Source of the DNA: Kineosporia sp. NBRC 101731
GTDB taxonomy: Bacteria; Actinomycetota; Actinomycetes; Actinomycetales; Kineosporiaceae
Direction of reading: 5' to 3'
NCBI RefSeq assembly: GCF_030269305.1
Contig: NZ_BSTC01000024.1
Span: 1-61,785 of the forward strand
Length of the DNA stretch: 61,785 bases
This document shows, piece by piece, positions 1-13,103 of the stretch (position 1 is its first letter; every line of letters starts with the position of its first letter). Both the position numbers and the translations under genes were made by a program. Under the pieces are notes generated by a model, which searched no databases, had not been told where the DNA came from, and was given only the letters and a program-made list of their open reading frames with translations.

Positions 1-43
1 CCGCCAGCGTTCGTCCTGAGCCAGGATCAAACTCTCCGTAAAT
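1..43 (-). rRNA. rrs: 16S ribosomal RNA, 5' end only (gene runs off the left edge)
   Basis: Read on the minus strand, the first bases give the near-universal start of bacterial 16S rRNA: GGAGAGTTTGATCCTGGCTC followed by AGGACGAACGCTGGCGG. Only about the first 43 nucleotides are inside the window; the exact mature 5' end is approximate. The rest of the operon lies outside. Confidence 0.97.
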
Positions 44-214
44 AATCTTCTAGAAGAAGAAATACTGCGAAGATAGTCATGCAAATCCTGACCAATAAGA
101 ACCAGACCCATCACCAGACACACCGACAGGGGTCGATACATGCCTGAAGCCTGATCCATCAGCCAAGGACCAGCCTTAACGGCTAGCCAATTGGCATCGG
201 TTGTTCAGATGCGC

Positions 215-233
215 TGTTGAGTTCTCAAGGAGC
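215..233 (-). promoter_or_regulatory. boxA-like motif in the rRNA leader
   Basis: The minus strand reads GCTCCTTGAGAACTCAACA, followed by GCGC. It resembles the boxA antitermination element (core GCTCTTTAACA) and the GAGAACTCAACA motif common in actinobacterial rRNA leaders. It lies about 170 nt upstream of the 16S gene, where NusB/NusE-dependent antitermination signals or RNase III processing sites are expected. The role is inferred from family knowledge and position. Confidence 0.6.
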
Positions 234-310
234 GGACGCTCACCGCGGTTCCTCTTGCGAGGTTCCTCGGGGCAACCTTTCCAACTTACCCGGCTGACCA
301 GGCGGTGTAA

Positions 311-316
311 ACCTTA
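311..316 (-). promoter_or_regulatory. possible second rRNA promoter (-10 element only)
   Basis: On the minus strand there is a TAAGGT hexamer identical to the -10 of the stronger promoter at 468-496. No good -35 hexamer stands 16-18 nt upstream, so this is a weak candidate for a downstream rRNA promoter. Confidence 0.25.
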
Positions 317-467
317 CCAGAAGATTTTCACTGTCCGGACCACCCGGTTCCAGGCGGACTTCGGTGGCTTCAACCCGTTGAGGTCAAAGCTTCGAAGTCT
401 TTCTGGGGAGCTGACATCGGGACCGGCCACTTGCGTGTCCGCGTCTCCCGCGCTGCCAACAGGTAGA

Positions 468-496
468 ACCTTACGGATGCGCGTCCAGCACGTCAA
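468..496 (-). promoter_or_regulatory. rRNA operon promoter
   Basis: The minus strand has TTGACG (491-496), a 17-nt spacer and TAAGGT (468-473). This is a good match to the actinobacterial housekeeping sigma consensus, and it faces the 16S gene about 425 nt away. A second TTGACA lies just upstream at 504-509 but lacks a matching -10. rRNA operons often carry several promoters over such a leader. Confidence 0.65.
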
Positions 497-827
497 ATCC
501 AGATGTCAAGCATCACCCGAACTGGCTATATGACGTTGTGTATCGAGCCAGTCACCCTCCATCCTCCGTGCTCGCCCGGTGCAGGCGCCTCATCGCCGGC
601 TCGCGAGGGGCGCAACGGCCCGGGGTTAGGGGCTCATGAGCCGCTCCCGCCCGGTGGCAGGTCCCGAATGCACTATTCCCGGCACCGATCTCTCAGGTGG
701 GCGAGCTGAGCGGCCGATGACCGGGGTAGTGAACTCAGCAGCTCCTGCTGCACCGGCTCTCGAGAAGGTCCCGGTGCTCGGACCCATCTCCCTATCGCCG
801 TCGGTCGCGGCGCACCAGGAGGCAGCA
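497..827. other. intergenic region between rRNA promoter and histidine kinase gene
   Basis: This stretch separates the divergent rRNA operon and kinase gene. It holds a perfect 12-bp palindrome GGCTCATGAGCC (631-642). The kinase frame is open from about 636, but the strong Shine-Dalgarno sequence before 828 argues that this part is untranslated. No convincing kinase promoter is visible. Confidence 0.5.
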
Positions 828-2732
828 ATGTCATCCGGCAAGACGCCTCCTGACGCCCGGTCCGGTGCCGGTCCCCCGGCCACAGCCATCGTCGACCCAT
901 CAGGTCACATCGTCAGTACGACGCCGACGCTGGCCCGGATGTTCGGGTTCGCTGAGCACGAGCTCGCGGGAAAACCCCTCAGCTTCCTGTTCTCGCCGGA
1001 CGCGCACGAGGTGTTCGCCCAGGGTGACCCCGCCGACGAGATACGCGAACTCGCCCGGGCGGGGCGGACTCGCGTCCACACCCTCACCGCAGCCGGCGCA
1101 CCTTTCACCGCGGAGATCTCCGCCATCACTCTGCCTGGCACCGACGGGGTAGCGATCGAATGCGTCCGACGACCACCGGAGGTGTCGGATCTGTCCGCAC
1201 CGCTCATCGAGTCCGCACCTGATGGTCTGGTCATCATCGATCCCCACGGCGAGATCGTGATGGTGAACGCGCAGACCGAACGGATGTTCGGGTACCGGCG
1301 TGGGGAACTGACCGGCCAGAAGGTCGAGATTCTCGTGCCCCTGGATGCGCGTCCACATCATGAGCACCTGCGCGAGGAGTATCTGCGCGCTCCTGTCATC
1401 CGGCCGATGGCCATCGGGAAGGATCTTCACGGGGTGCGCAAGGACGGCACCGAATTCCCGGTCGACATCAGCCTCAGCTCGATCAGGGGGCCGGGCACGC
1501 ACCTGGTCTCCGCCTGGATCCGGGACATCACCGAACGCCGTCGCGTCGACGACGAGCTGATCATGCTGGCGGGGATCGTGCACTCGTCGGACGACGCGGT
1601 ACTCAGCTGCACGCTCGGCGGAGTCATCACCAGCTGGAATCGCTCGGCCGAAAGACTCTTCGGATATACCGCGGCGGAGGTGCTCGGTCGCCCCCTGTCG
1701 GTGCTCGTGCCCGAGGACCAGCTACGGGAACTCGCAGCGATGGTTGCCGCCATCAAGCGCTCCGAACGGGTGGACGTCCATGAGGGGGTGCGGATCCGCA
1801 AGGACGGTTCAGTCGTCGACGTGTCCATCAGCATGTCGCCCATCCACAACCAGCGCGGCACCCTGGTCGGCGCGTCCACGGTCTTCAGGGACAACACCCG
1901 GAACAAGATGGTCGAGCGCCACCTGCTGGCGGCCCGGGACGCGGCGGAAGCCTCCAGTCACGCGTTCGAGTCGTTCAGTTACTCGGTGGCCCACGATCTG
2001 CGAGCGCCTCTGCGAGCGATCGACGGCTTCAGCCGGTTCCTCGAGGAGGACTACAGCGGCTGTCTCGATGACCAGGCGCTCTCCCACCTGCGCCACATCC
2101 GCGCCTCGTCCGCGGAAATGGCACAGCTCATCGAGGGTCTGCTCCACCTGGCCAAGGTCAGCCATCGGGAACTGATCTTCGTGCCCTTCGATCTCAGCGT
2201 GTGTGCGGACCGCATTCTGGCGCGACTGCGTTCCGCCGAACCGGAACGAGTGATCGAGACGGTGGTCCAGCCGGGAGCGAAGGTTCACGGAGACCCGGTC
2301 CTCCTCGCGAATGTGCTGGAGAACCTCCTTCAGAACGCCTGGAAGTTCACCCGGGGACGCGCTGCCGCGCGGATCGAGTTCGTCCAGGACGCGAACAGCT
2401 ATGTCGTTCGGGACAACGGTGCCGGGTTCGACATGAAGTTCTCCAGCAAGCTCTTCGCGGTGTTCCAGCGGTGCCACACAACGGCGGAGTTCGAGGGCAC
2501 CGGTGTCGGGCTGGCCTCTGTCAGTCGCATCATCGAACGTCACGGCGGCCAGATCTGGGCCCACGGAGCGGTCGGCGAGGGTGCCGCGTTCCACTTCACC
2601 CTGAGCCCGGCCGAACGAGGAGGGCTGGGCGCTGACCGCACTGACAGCGCAGACGACTCAGGCCGTCAGCGCCCTGCCTCCTACGACGTGGCCGGGAGCT
2701 ACTCCCCTGCGAGCTCCACGGCCGCCAGCTGA
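828..2732 (+). CDS. PAS-domain sensor histidine kinase
   Basis: A 634-residue cytosolic sensor kinase with no membrane segment. Three PAS domains are visible: residues about 17-112, 124-235 (with DGLVIIDPHGEIVMVN) and 245-360 (with GVITSWNRSAERLFGY). They are followed by a HisKA region whose phospho-acceptor is His389 in SVAHDLRAPL, then an HATPase domain with N box (ENLLQNAWKF), G1 box (DNGAGFD) and G2 box (GTGVGLA). The layout resembles bacteriophytochrome-type or energy-sensing kinases, but the signal is unknown. The ATG at 828 is chosen because AGGAGG lies 5 nt before it; the frame is open further upstream. No response regulator gene is adjacent, so it is an orphan kinase. Its last 34 nt overlap the 3' end of the convergent tyrS. 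Confidence 0.9.
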   Translation: MSSGKTPPDARSGAGPPATAIVDPSGHIVSTTPTLARMFGFAEHELAGKPLSFLFSPDAHEVFAQGDPADEIRELARAGRTRVHTLTAAGAPFTAEISAITLPGTDGVAIECVRRPPEVSDLSAPLIESAPDGLVIIDPHGEIVMVNAQTERMFGYRRGELTGQKVEILVPLDARPHHEHLREEYLRAPVIRPMAIGKDLHGVRKDGTEFPVDISLSSIRGPGTHLVSAWIRDITERRRVDDELIMLAGIVHSSDDAVLSCTLGGVITSWNRSAERLFGYTAAEVLGRPLSVLVPEDQLRELAAMVAAIKRSERVDVHEGVRIRKDGSVVDVSISMSPIHNQRGTLVGASTVFRDNTRNKMVERHLLAARDAAEASSHAFESFSYSVAHDLRAPLRAIDGFSRFLEEDYSGCLDDQALSHLRHIRASSAEMAQLIEGLLHLAKVSHRELIFVPFDLSVCADRILARLRSAEPERVIETVVQPGAKVHGDPVLLANVLENLLQNAWKFTRGRAAARIEFVQDANSYVVRDNGAGFDMKFSSKLFAVFQRCHTTAEFEGTGVGLASVSRIIERHGGQIWAHGAVGEGAAFHFTLSPAERGGLGADRTDSADDSGRQRPASYDVAGSYSPASSTAAS

Positions 2733-4012
2733 CGCCGGCCTCGCCGCACCAGGATCCATCGGTCGTGGAGCAGGTCCGCGGTACTGACGGTCGCGGCCTC
2801 TCCTCCGGTTACCTTAACGTTGTTCACGTACGCCCCGCCGTCGGAGAGCGTGCGCCGGGCGTCCGACTTACTCTTGGCCAGGCCCGCTGCCACCAGGACG
2901 TCGACGAGCAGGTGCTCGCCGCGTCCGAGCTGCGCCTTCGGCAGTTCTCCGAGTGCGTCGCCGAGCGTGCCGGCGTCCAGGCCGGTCAGGTCTCCCCCAC
3001 CGAACAGGGCCTTGCTCGCCTCCTCCACCCGGGAGGCCGCGAGCTCACCGTGCACCAGTGAGGTCATGTCCCTCGCCAGGGCGCGCTGGGCCTCACGGGC
3101 CTGCGGGCGGGTGGTGGCCGACTCCTCGAGCTCGGCGATCTGCTCGGCCGTGCGGAAGGTGAAGACCCGCAGGTAGTCGACGATCTTCGCGTCCTCGCAG
3201 TTCAGCCAGAACTGGAAGAACGCGTAGGGCGAGGTCATCTCCGGGTCGAGCCAGACCGCGCCGCCCTCGCTCTTGCCGAACTTGGAGCCGTCGGCCTTCG
3301 TGATGAGCGGGGTGGCCAGCGCGTGCACGGCCGCCTCGGGCCGGGCCTTGTGGATCAGATCGGTGCCGGCGGTGAGGTTGCCCCACTGGTCGGAGCCACC
3401 GATCTGCAGGGTGCAGTCGTACCGCTTGTTCAGCTCCAGGAAGTCCATGGACTGCAGGATCTGGTAGCTGAACTCGGTGTAGCTGATGCCGGCCTCGGAG
3501 TTGAGACGGGTGCTCACGACGTCTTTCGCGAGCATCTTGCCGACCCGGAAGTGCTTGCCCACGTCACGCAGGAACTCGATGGCGCTCAGTCCCGAGGTCC
3601 AGTCCAGGTTGTTCACCATGGTCGCGGCGTTCGGGCCGGTGAAGTCGAGGAACGGCTCGATCTGACCGCGCAGGCGCTCCACCCAGCCGGCCACCACCTC
3701 GGGCGAGTTCAGCACCCGCTCCGCCGAGGGACGCGGGTCACCGATGAGGCCGGTGGCACCACCGACCAGCGCGAGAGGACGGTGCCCCGCCTGCTGCAGC
3801 CGGCGCATGGTGAGGATCTGCACCAGATGGCCGATGTGCAGGCTGGGCCCGGTCGGGTCGAACCCGGCGTAATAGGTGACCGATCCGCTGCCGAGCGCCT
3901 TCCTCAGCTCCGCCTCGTCGGTGGAGATGGAGAGAAGGTTGCGCCACTTCAGCTCGTCAAGGACGTTGGCTGTCGGGGCGGAGGTCACGGGTTCGTCGGT
4001 GCTCACGGTCAC
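2699..4012 (-). CDS. tyrS: tyrosine--tRNA ligase
   Basis: A class I aminoacyl-tRNA synthetase of 437 residues that charges tRNA-Tyr in the cytosol. The ATP-binding HIGH motif is at residues 59-62 (SLHIGHLVQ) and the KMSKS-type loop reads KFGKS near residue 243. The tyrosine-binding region QSMDFLELN and the SDQWGN loop are present, and the C-terminal S4-like RNA-binding part ends the protein. The start is taken as GTG at 4012; a second GTG two codons downstream is equally possible. It lies 68 nt downstream of the glycosylase gene and probably shares its transcript. I saw no T-box leader. Confidence 0.96.
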   Translation of the reverse strand: MTVSTDEPVTSAPTANVLDELKWRNLLSISTDEAELRKALGSGSVTYYAGFDPTGPSLHIGHLVQILTMRRLQQAGHRPLALVGGATGLIGDPRPSAERVLNSPEVVAGWVERLRGQIEPFLDFTGPNAATMVNNLDWTSGLSAIEFLRDVGKHFRVGKMLAKDVVSTRLNSEAGISYTEFSYQILQSMDFLELNKRYDCTLQIGGSDQWGNLTAGTDLIHKARPEAAVHALATPLITKADGSKFGKSEGGAVWLDPEMTSPYAFFQFWLNCEDAKIVDYLRVFTFRTAEQIAELEESATTRPQAREAQRALARDMTSLVHGELAASRVEEASKALFGGGDLTGLDAGTLGDALGELPKAQLGRGEHLLVDVLVAAGLAKSKSDARRTLSDGGAYVNNVKVTGGEAATVSTADLLHDRWILVRRGRRQLAAVELAGE

Positions 4013-4080
4013 GAGGCAAACATAGAGCCGACCCCCGGCCCGGTGAGAACCGATGACTCGCCAGCGGCGAGGAGCAGCTG

Positions 4081-4695
4081 CTAGCGACGACGGGGTACAG
4101 CGGGCCGGTACGCCGAGACCGTCGGGTCACCCTCGATCCAGTAGCGCCATGGTGACTCCGCCCCGGCGGAGACCCCGACCCGAGGTCCGCTCAGCACCTT
4201 CCCCGCACCCGACCCGGGAAACAACCGTAGGGACGCGTCCCCACAGACGTCGCGTCCGTCGTCCTCACGCCCGAACGCCAGCGCACTGGCGAGCCGCGCC
4301 GGCCCCCGGGCCAGATCGACGTCGCGTTGGCCGGCCGGGCGCCGCGAGCGCGCCTCGTCGAGGCCGGTGATCACCTCTCCGGCCCGCAGCAACACGCCGC
4401 CGGAGATGCCCTCGGGGCGGCAGACCAGGTTGGCGCAGTAGTGCATGCCGTAGGTGAAGTACACGTAGAGGTGGCCGGGCGGGCCCCACATCGTGGCGTT
4501 GCGGGGACGTTTTCCGCGGTGGGAGTGGGAGGCGGGGTCTTCGCCCTCGCCGAGGTAGGCCTCTACCTCGGTCAGGCGGACCTCGACGACCTCGCCGGCC
4601 AGCGAGTGCCGGATCACCGTGCCGAGCAGTGCCGGCGCCACCACCAGCGGGTCACGGTCGAAGAACGAGCGCGGCAGCGGGGCGGGTTCGGGCAC
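4081..4695 (-). CDS. mpg: DNA-3-methyladenine glycosylase (Mpg/AAG family)
   Basis: A 204-residue base-excision repair enzyme that removes alkylated purines such as 3-methyladenine. The family is recognised from LPRSFFDRD near the N-terminus, the catalytic-core block VRLTEVEAYLGEGEDPASHS, RNATMWGPPGHLYVYFTYGMHYC, and LARGPARLASAL. The length is typical. It precedes tyrS on the same strand, a pairing common in actinobacteria. The start is the ATG that gives the expected family N-terminus. Confidence 0.95.
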   Translation of the reverse strand: MPEPAPLPRSFFDRDPLVVAPALLGTVIRHSLAGEVVEVRLTEVEAYLGEGEDPASHSHRGKRPRNATMWGPPGHLYVYFTYGMHYCANLVCRPEGISGGVLLRAGEVITGLDEARSRRPAGQRDVDLARGPARLASALAFGREDDGRDVCGDASLRLFPGSGAGKVLSGPRVGVSAGAESPWRYWIEGDPTVSAYRPAVPRRR

Positions 4696-5064
4696 GTCGG
4701 AAATGGTACGACGGGCCCGTTGGTCGACAGGCGTAGGGCATCCAAAGAGGCGGGCCTGGGGCTGTAAAGCCGCTTCAGGGGCCGCCGTTCAGAGATCTGA
4801 ATGCGTGGACCGCGCCATTGCGACCCACGCACGGCTCAGTCTTGCCGCTGGTTCGCCGGGCGTAAAGACACCACTTCCGGCCGGGAGCCGAAACCTCTTG
4901 TTTCTCAGGAGTTTTGCTATTTCAGAAATGTTTCGCGGAGGGTTCGTGGCGGTCGCTTTACGTAACAAACCTGACGGCTTGTCACCAGCGACCGCCACGG
5001 ACCAGCGGTTTTACCGCTCACCTCAATCCGTTACGCCCCGGACAGAGGTGGTTACGGTTGTGTC
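4696..5064. other. intergenic region between argH and the glycosylase gene
   Basis: About 370 nt without a convincing gene. It holds the compound inverted repeat at 4946-4998, a small hairpin at 5004-5018 (AGCGGT, TTT loop, ACCGCT), and a patch of lower GC around 4895-4935. It must contain the arginine operon terminator and probably the promoter of the glycosylase-tyrS unit, though no clear -35/-10 pair is visible. Confidence 0.5.
4946..4998. repeat. compound inverted repeat, possible arginine operon terminator
   Basis: GTGGCGGTCGC (4946-4956) is perfectly repeated in inverse orientation as GCGACCGCCAC (4988-4998). Inside lies a second pair, GTAACAA (4962-4968) and TTGTCAC (4979-4985), with one mismatch. 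Together they would fold into a long hairpin or cruciform. It begins 67 nt after the argH stop, so it may terminate the arg transcript, although no T-run follows. Confidence 0.55.
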
Positions 5065-9294
<4,230 letters not shown>

Positions 9295-9298
<4 letters not shown>

Positions 9299-10257
9299 GC
9301 CCCACCTCCGTCCTGGGTCGCCTTCTCGATGGGGGACGTTCCGTCGGGACTCGAGCGCCGCTTCTCACCGGGGAGGGGGGAAGGGACGACCATGGTGCCG
9401 ACGCCGTCGGAGGTGAAGACCTCGAGCAGCAGGCTGTGCGGCACGCGACCGTCGATGACGGTGGCGGTGGGCACGCCGCCGCGCACGGCCCGCAGGCACG
9501 CCTCCATCTTCGGCACCATGCCCGACTGGAGCTGCGGCAGCATGGCCTCCAGCTCGGTGTCACTGACCTCGGCCAGCAGGGACGAGCGGTCGGGCCAGTT
9601 CGCGTAGAGCCCCTCGACGTCGGTCAGCACCACGAACTTGCGGGCCTGCAACGCGATCGCGAGCGCGGCGGCCGCAGTGTCGGCGTTGACGTTGAGCACC
9701 TGCCCGTCGTCGTCGGGCGCGACCGTGGAGACCACGGGAATGCGCCCGGCGTCGATCAGGTCGAGCACGGCGGCCGGGTCGACCTCCACCACATCGCCCA
9801 CCAGGCCCACGTCGACGGGCGAACCGTCCACCACCGCGTCACGTTTCGCGGCCAGGAACAGGCCACCGTCCTCGCCGGACATCCCGATGGCGAGGGGACC
9901 GTGCTGGTTGATCAGGCCGACCAGCTCGCGGCTGACCTGACCGGTGAGCACCATGCGCACCACGTCCATGGTCTCGGGCGTGGTGACGCGCAGGCCGCCG
10001 CGGAACTCGCTCTCGATGCCCAGCCGCCCCAGCATGGCCGAGATCTGCGGCCCGCCGCCGTGCACGACGACCGGCTTGAGGCCGGCCGCGCGCAGGAACA
10101 CCACGTCCTCGGCGAAGGCTCGCTTCAGGTCGTCGTCGATCATCGCGTTGCCGCCGTACTTGATCACGGCGATCGCGCCCTGGAAGCGCCGCAACCAGGG
10201 CAGCGCCTCGACCAGGACGTTCGCCTTCTGCTCGGCGGTCAGGTCCGGTAGGTCCAT
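9295..10257 (-). CDS. argB: acetylglutamate kinase
   Basis: Phosphorylates N-acetylglutamate, usually the arginine-inhibited control step when ArgJ is present. The 320-residue protein shows the amino-acid kinase motifs IKYGGNAM (near the N-terminus), [11 protein letters not shown] and [13 protein letters not shown]. The frame is open another 19 codons upstream, but the ATG at 10257 overlaps the argJ stop (TGATG) and gives the family N-terminus MDLPDL, so it is preferred. Confidence 0.96.
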
Positions 10258-11411
10258 CACGACGAGTAGGCGCTGTTCTCGTGCACGTACGCGTGGGTGA
10301 GGTCGTTCGTCCACACGGTCGCCGTCTCCGGGCCCGACTTCAGGTCGATCGTGACACTCACGGCGCGGCCGCTCAGGTCGATGCCCTCGGCCGACTCGGC
10401 GGGAGTGCTCTTACGGCACACCCATACGCCGTTCATCGCGACGTCCAGGTCGGCCGGGTCGAACATGGCCCGGGTGGTGCCGACCGAGGCCAGGATGCGG
10501 CCCCAGTTCGGGTCCTTACCGAAGATGGCGGCCTTGAACAGGTTGCTGCGCGCGACCGACCGGCCGACCTCGAGGGCGTCGTCCTCGGTGACGGCGCCCC
10601 GCACCTCGATGGCGATCTCGTGGTCGGCGCCCTCGGCGTCGGCGAGCAGCTGCAGCGCCAGGTCACGGCAGACCTCGGTGACCGCGGCGGCGAACTCGAT
10701 CAGGTCGGGCGTGACCCCGGAGGCACCGGACGACATCAGCACCACGGTGTCGTTGGTGGACTGGCAGCCGTCCGAGTCCAGGCGGTCGAAGGTGACACGG
10801 GTGGCGGCACGCAGCGCGGAGTCCAGCGCGGAGGGCTCGACCTGGGCGTCGGTGGTGATGACGACCAGCATGGTGGCCAGGGCCGGCGCGAGCATGCCGG
10901 CGCCCTTGGCCATCCCGCCGATGCTCCAGCCGCCCGGCGAGGTGATCGCCGCCTGCTTGGCCACGGTGTCGGTGGTCCGGATCGCCTCGGCCGCCTCGGG
11001 GCCACCCTCGGTGCGCAGCTTCGCGGTGGCGTCGGCGACGCCCGCGAGCATCTTCTCCTTCGACAGGCCCAGCCCGATCAGGCCGGTCGAGCACACCAGC
11101 ACGTCCAGCGGGGACAGGCCGCTGAGCCGGGCGACCTCCTCGGCCGTGGCGTGCGTGACCTGGAAACCCTCGGCGCCGGTGTAGCAGTTGGCCCCGCCGG
11201 AGTTCAGCACCACCGAGCGCAGGCGGCCGTCGGCGATCGCCCGCTCGCTCCACAGCACCGGGTTGGCCTTGCAGCGGTTGCTGGTGAAGACGGCAGCGGC
11301 CGCATCGTTCGGCCCGTCGTTCAGGACCAGCGCGAGATCGGGGGCGCCGGTGCTCTTCAGCCCGGCCGCAACTCCGGCGGCGCGGAAGCCCTTCGCCGTC
11401 GTGACGCTCAT
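10257..11411 (-). CDS. argJ: bifunctional glutamate N-acetyltransferase / ornithine acetyltransferase
   Basis: ArgJ recycles the acetyl group from acetylornithine to glutamate. The 384-residue precursor is expected to cleave itself between Ala and Thr of the ATML motif in [14 protein letters not shown], and Thr becomes the nucleophile. The oxyanion-hole region CSTGLIG and the block [10 protein letters not shown] are also present. It follows the ACT-domain gene by 22 nt, with an AAGGAA Shine-Dalgarno sequence. The cyclic arginine route implied here needs no separate ArgE. Confidence 0.96.
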   Translation of the reverse strand: MSVTTAKGFRAAGVAAGLKSTGAPDLALVLNDGPNDAAAAVFTSNRCKANPVLWSERAIADGRLRSVVLNSGGANCYTGAEGFQVTHATAEEVARLSGLSPLDVLVCSTGLIGLGLSKEKMLAGVADATAKLRTEGGPEAAEAIRTTDTVAKQAAITSPGGWSIGGMAKGAGMLAPALATMLVVITTDAQVEPSALDSALRAATRVTFDRLDSDGCQSTNDTVVLMSSGASGVTPDLIEFAAAVTEVCRDLALQLLADAEGADHEIAIEVRGAVTEDDALEVGRSVARSNLFKAAIFGKDPNWGRILASVGTTRAMFDPADLDVAMNGVWVCRKSTPAESAEGIDLSGRAVSVTIDLKSGPETATVWTNDLTHAYVHENSAYSS

Positions 11412-11433
11412 CTACGTTCCTTCCAGAGGTTCT

Positions 11434-11823
11434 TCATTCGGCGTCTTCGGTGACCGTGTAGCCGGCGTGACGCCAGACCGAGGCCGCGACCACGGACTGG
11501 GCGGCCGGCACGAGCACCCAGTCGGTGTCGAAGGTGGACACGTTGAGCACCGGGATCCCGGCGTCGGCCAGTGGTTTCAGCAACCGCAGGAGCACGCCGA
11601 TCTGGGAGAACTCCAGTGCCCCCGCGGCCCGGGTGACCGTGAACGGCCCCTCCACGGGGCCCGGGACCGGTTCGGGGAGGCTGTTGGTCGGGCAGACCAC
11701 GCTGATCTCGTCGGTCGTGCGCGAGATGCTGACCAGCGGGGCCCCGACGGCCCAGGTGGGGTCAGGGCTGTCGGGTGCCAGGCGGACGAGCGCCATGGCC
11801 TGGCGGTACTGGATCAGATGCAC
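11434..11823 (-). CDS. ACT-domain protein (ACT_7/CASTOR-like), putative amino acid sensor
   Basis: A 129-residue protein lying between argC and argJ. GTG at 11823 is the chosen start because AAGGAG lies 5 nt before it; the frame is open further upstream. The middle and C-terminal part resembles the ACT_7 family: LEFSQIGVLLRLLKPLADAG followed by IPVLNVSTFDTDWVLVP. The same STFDTD block is typical of proteins related to the eukaryotic arginine sensor CASTOR1. ACT domains bind amino acids at subunit interfaces. No enzyme domain is attached. Its place in the operon suggests arginine or pathway sensing, but that is inference, as is the family call, which rests on motif memory. Confidence 0.75.
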   Translation of the reverse strand: MHLIQYRQAMALVRLAPDSPDPTWAVGAPLVSISRTTDEISVVCPTNSLPEPVPGPVEGPFTVTRAAGALEFSQIGVLLRLLKPLADAGIPVLNVSTFDTDWVLVPAAQSVVAASVWRHAGYTVTEDAE

Positions 11824-11851
11824 GACAGCTCCTTGTTCCGGGTGGCGGCCT

Positions 11852-12934
<1,083 letters not shown>

Positions 12935-12958
12935 GGATTTTACGTTACCCCCTGAATG

Positions 12959-12998
12959 CTGAACGGCACCCGCGGTGATGTCCAGGGGTGCCGTTCAG
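12959..12998 (-). terminator. pheST operon terminator hairpin
   Basis: CTGAACGGCACCC (12959-12971) and GGGTGCCGTTCAG (12986-12998) form a perfect 13-bp stem with a 14-nt loop, about 105 nt downstream of the pheT stop. There is no clear T-tract on the minus side, as is common in actinobacteria. Confidence 0.7.
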
Positions 12999-13103
12999 TA
13001 TTTGTCCTTCGTTGTCACCTTTTGGGTGACCCGCGGGCGTTCCGTGGTGATCCGCGTCCAGAATCAGGGCTTTTGGACGCCGTCGGGCCCCCTGGGGTGG
13101 GGG

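Noticed and set aside
4789-4998. 69-codon minus-strand frame before the glycosylase gene
   Set aside because: It starts inside the compound inverted repeat, lacks a ribosome site and has no biased third positions.
4696-5064. T-box riboswitch for the tyrS unit
   Set aside because: The conserved T-box antiterminator sequence AGGGTGGNACCGCG is not present on the minus strand.
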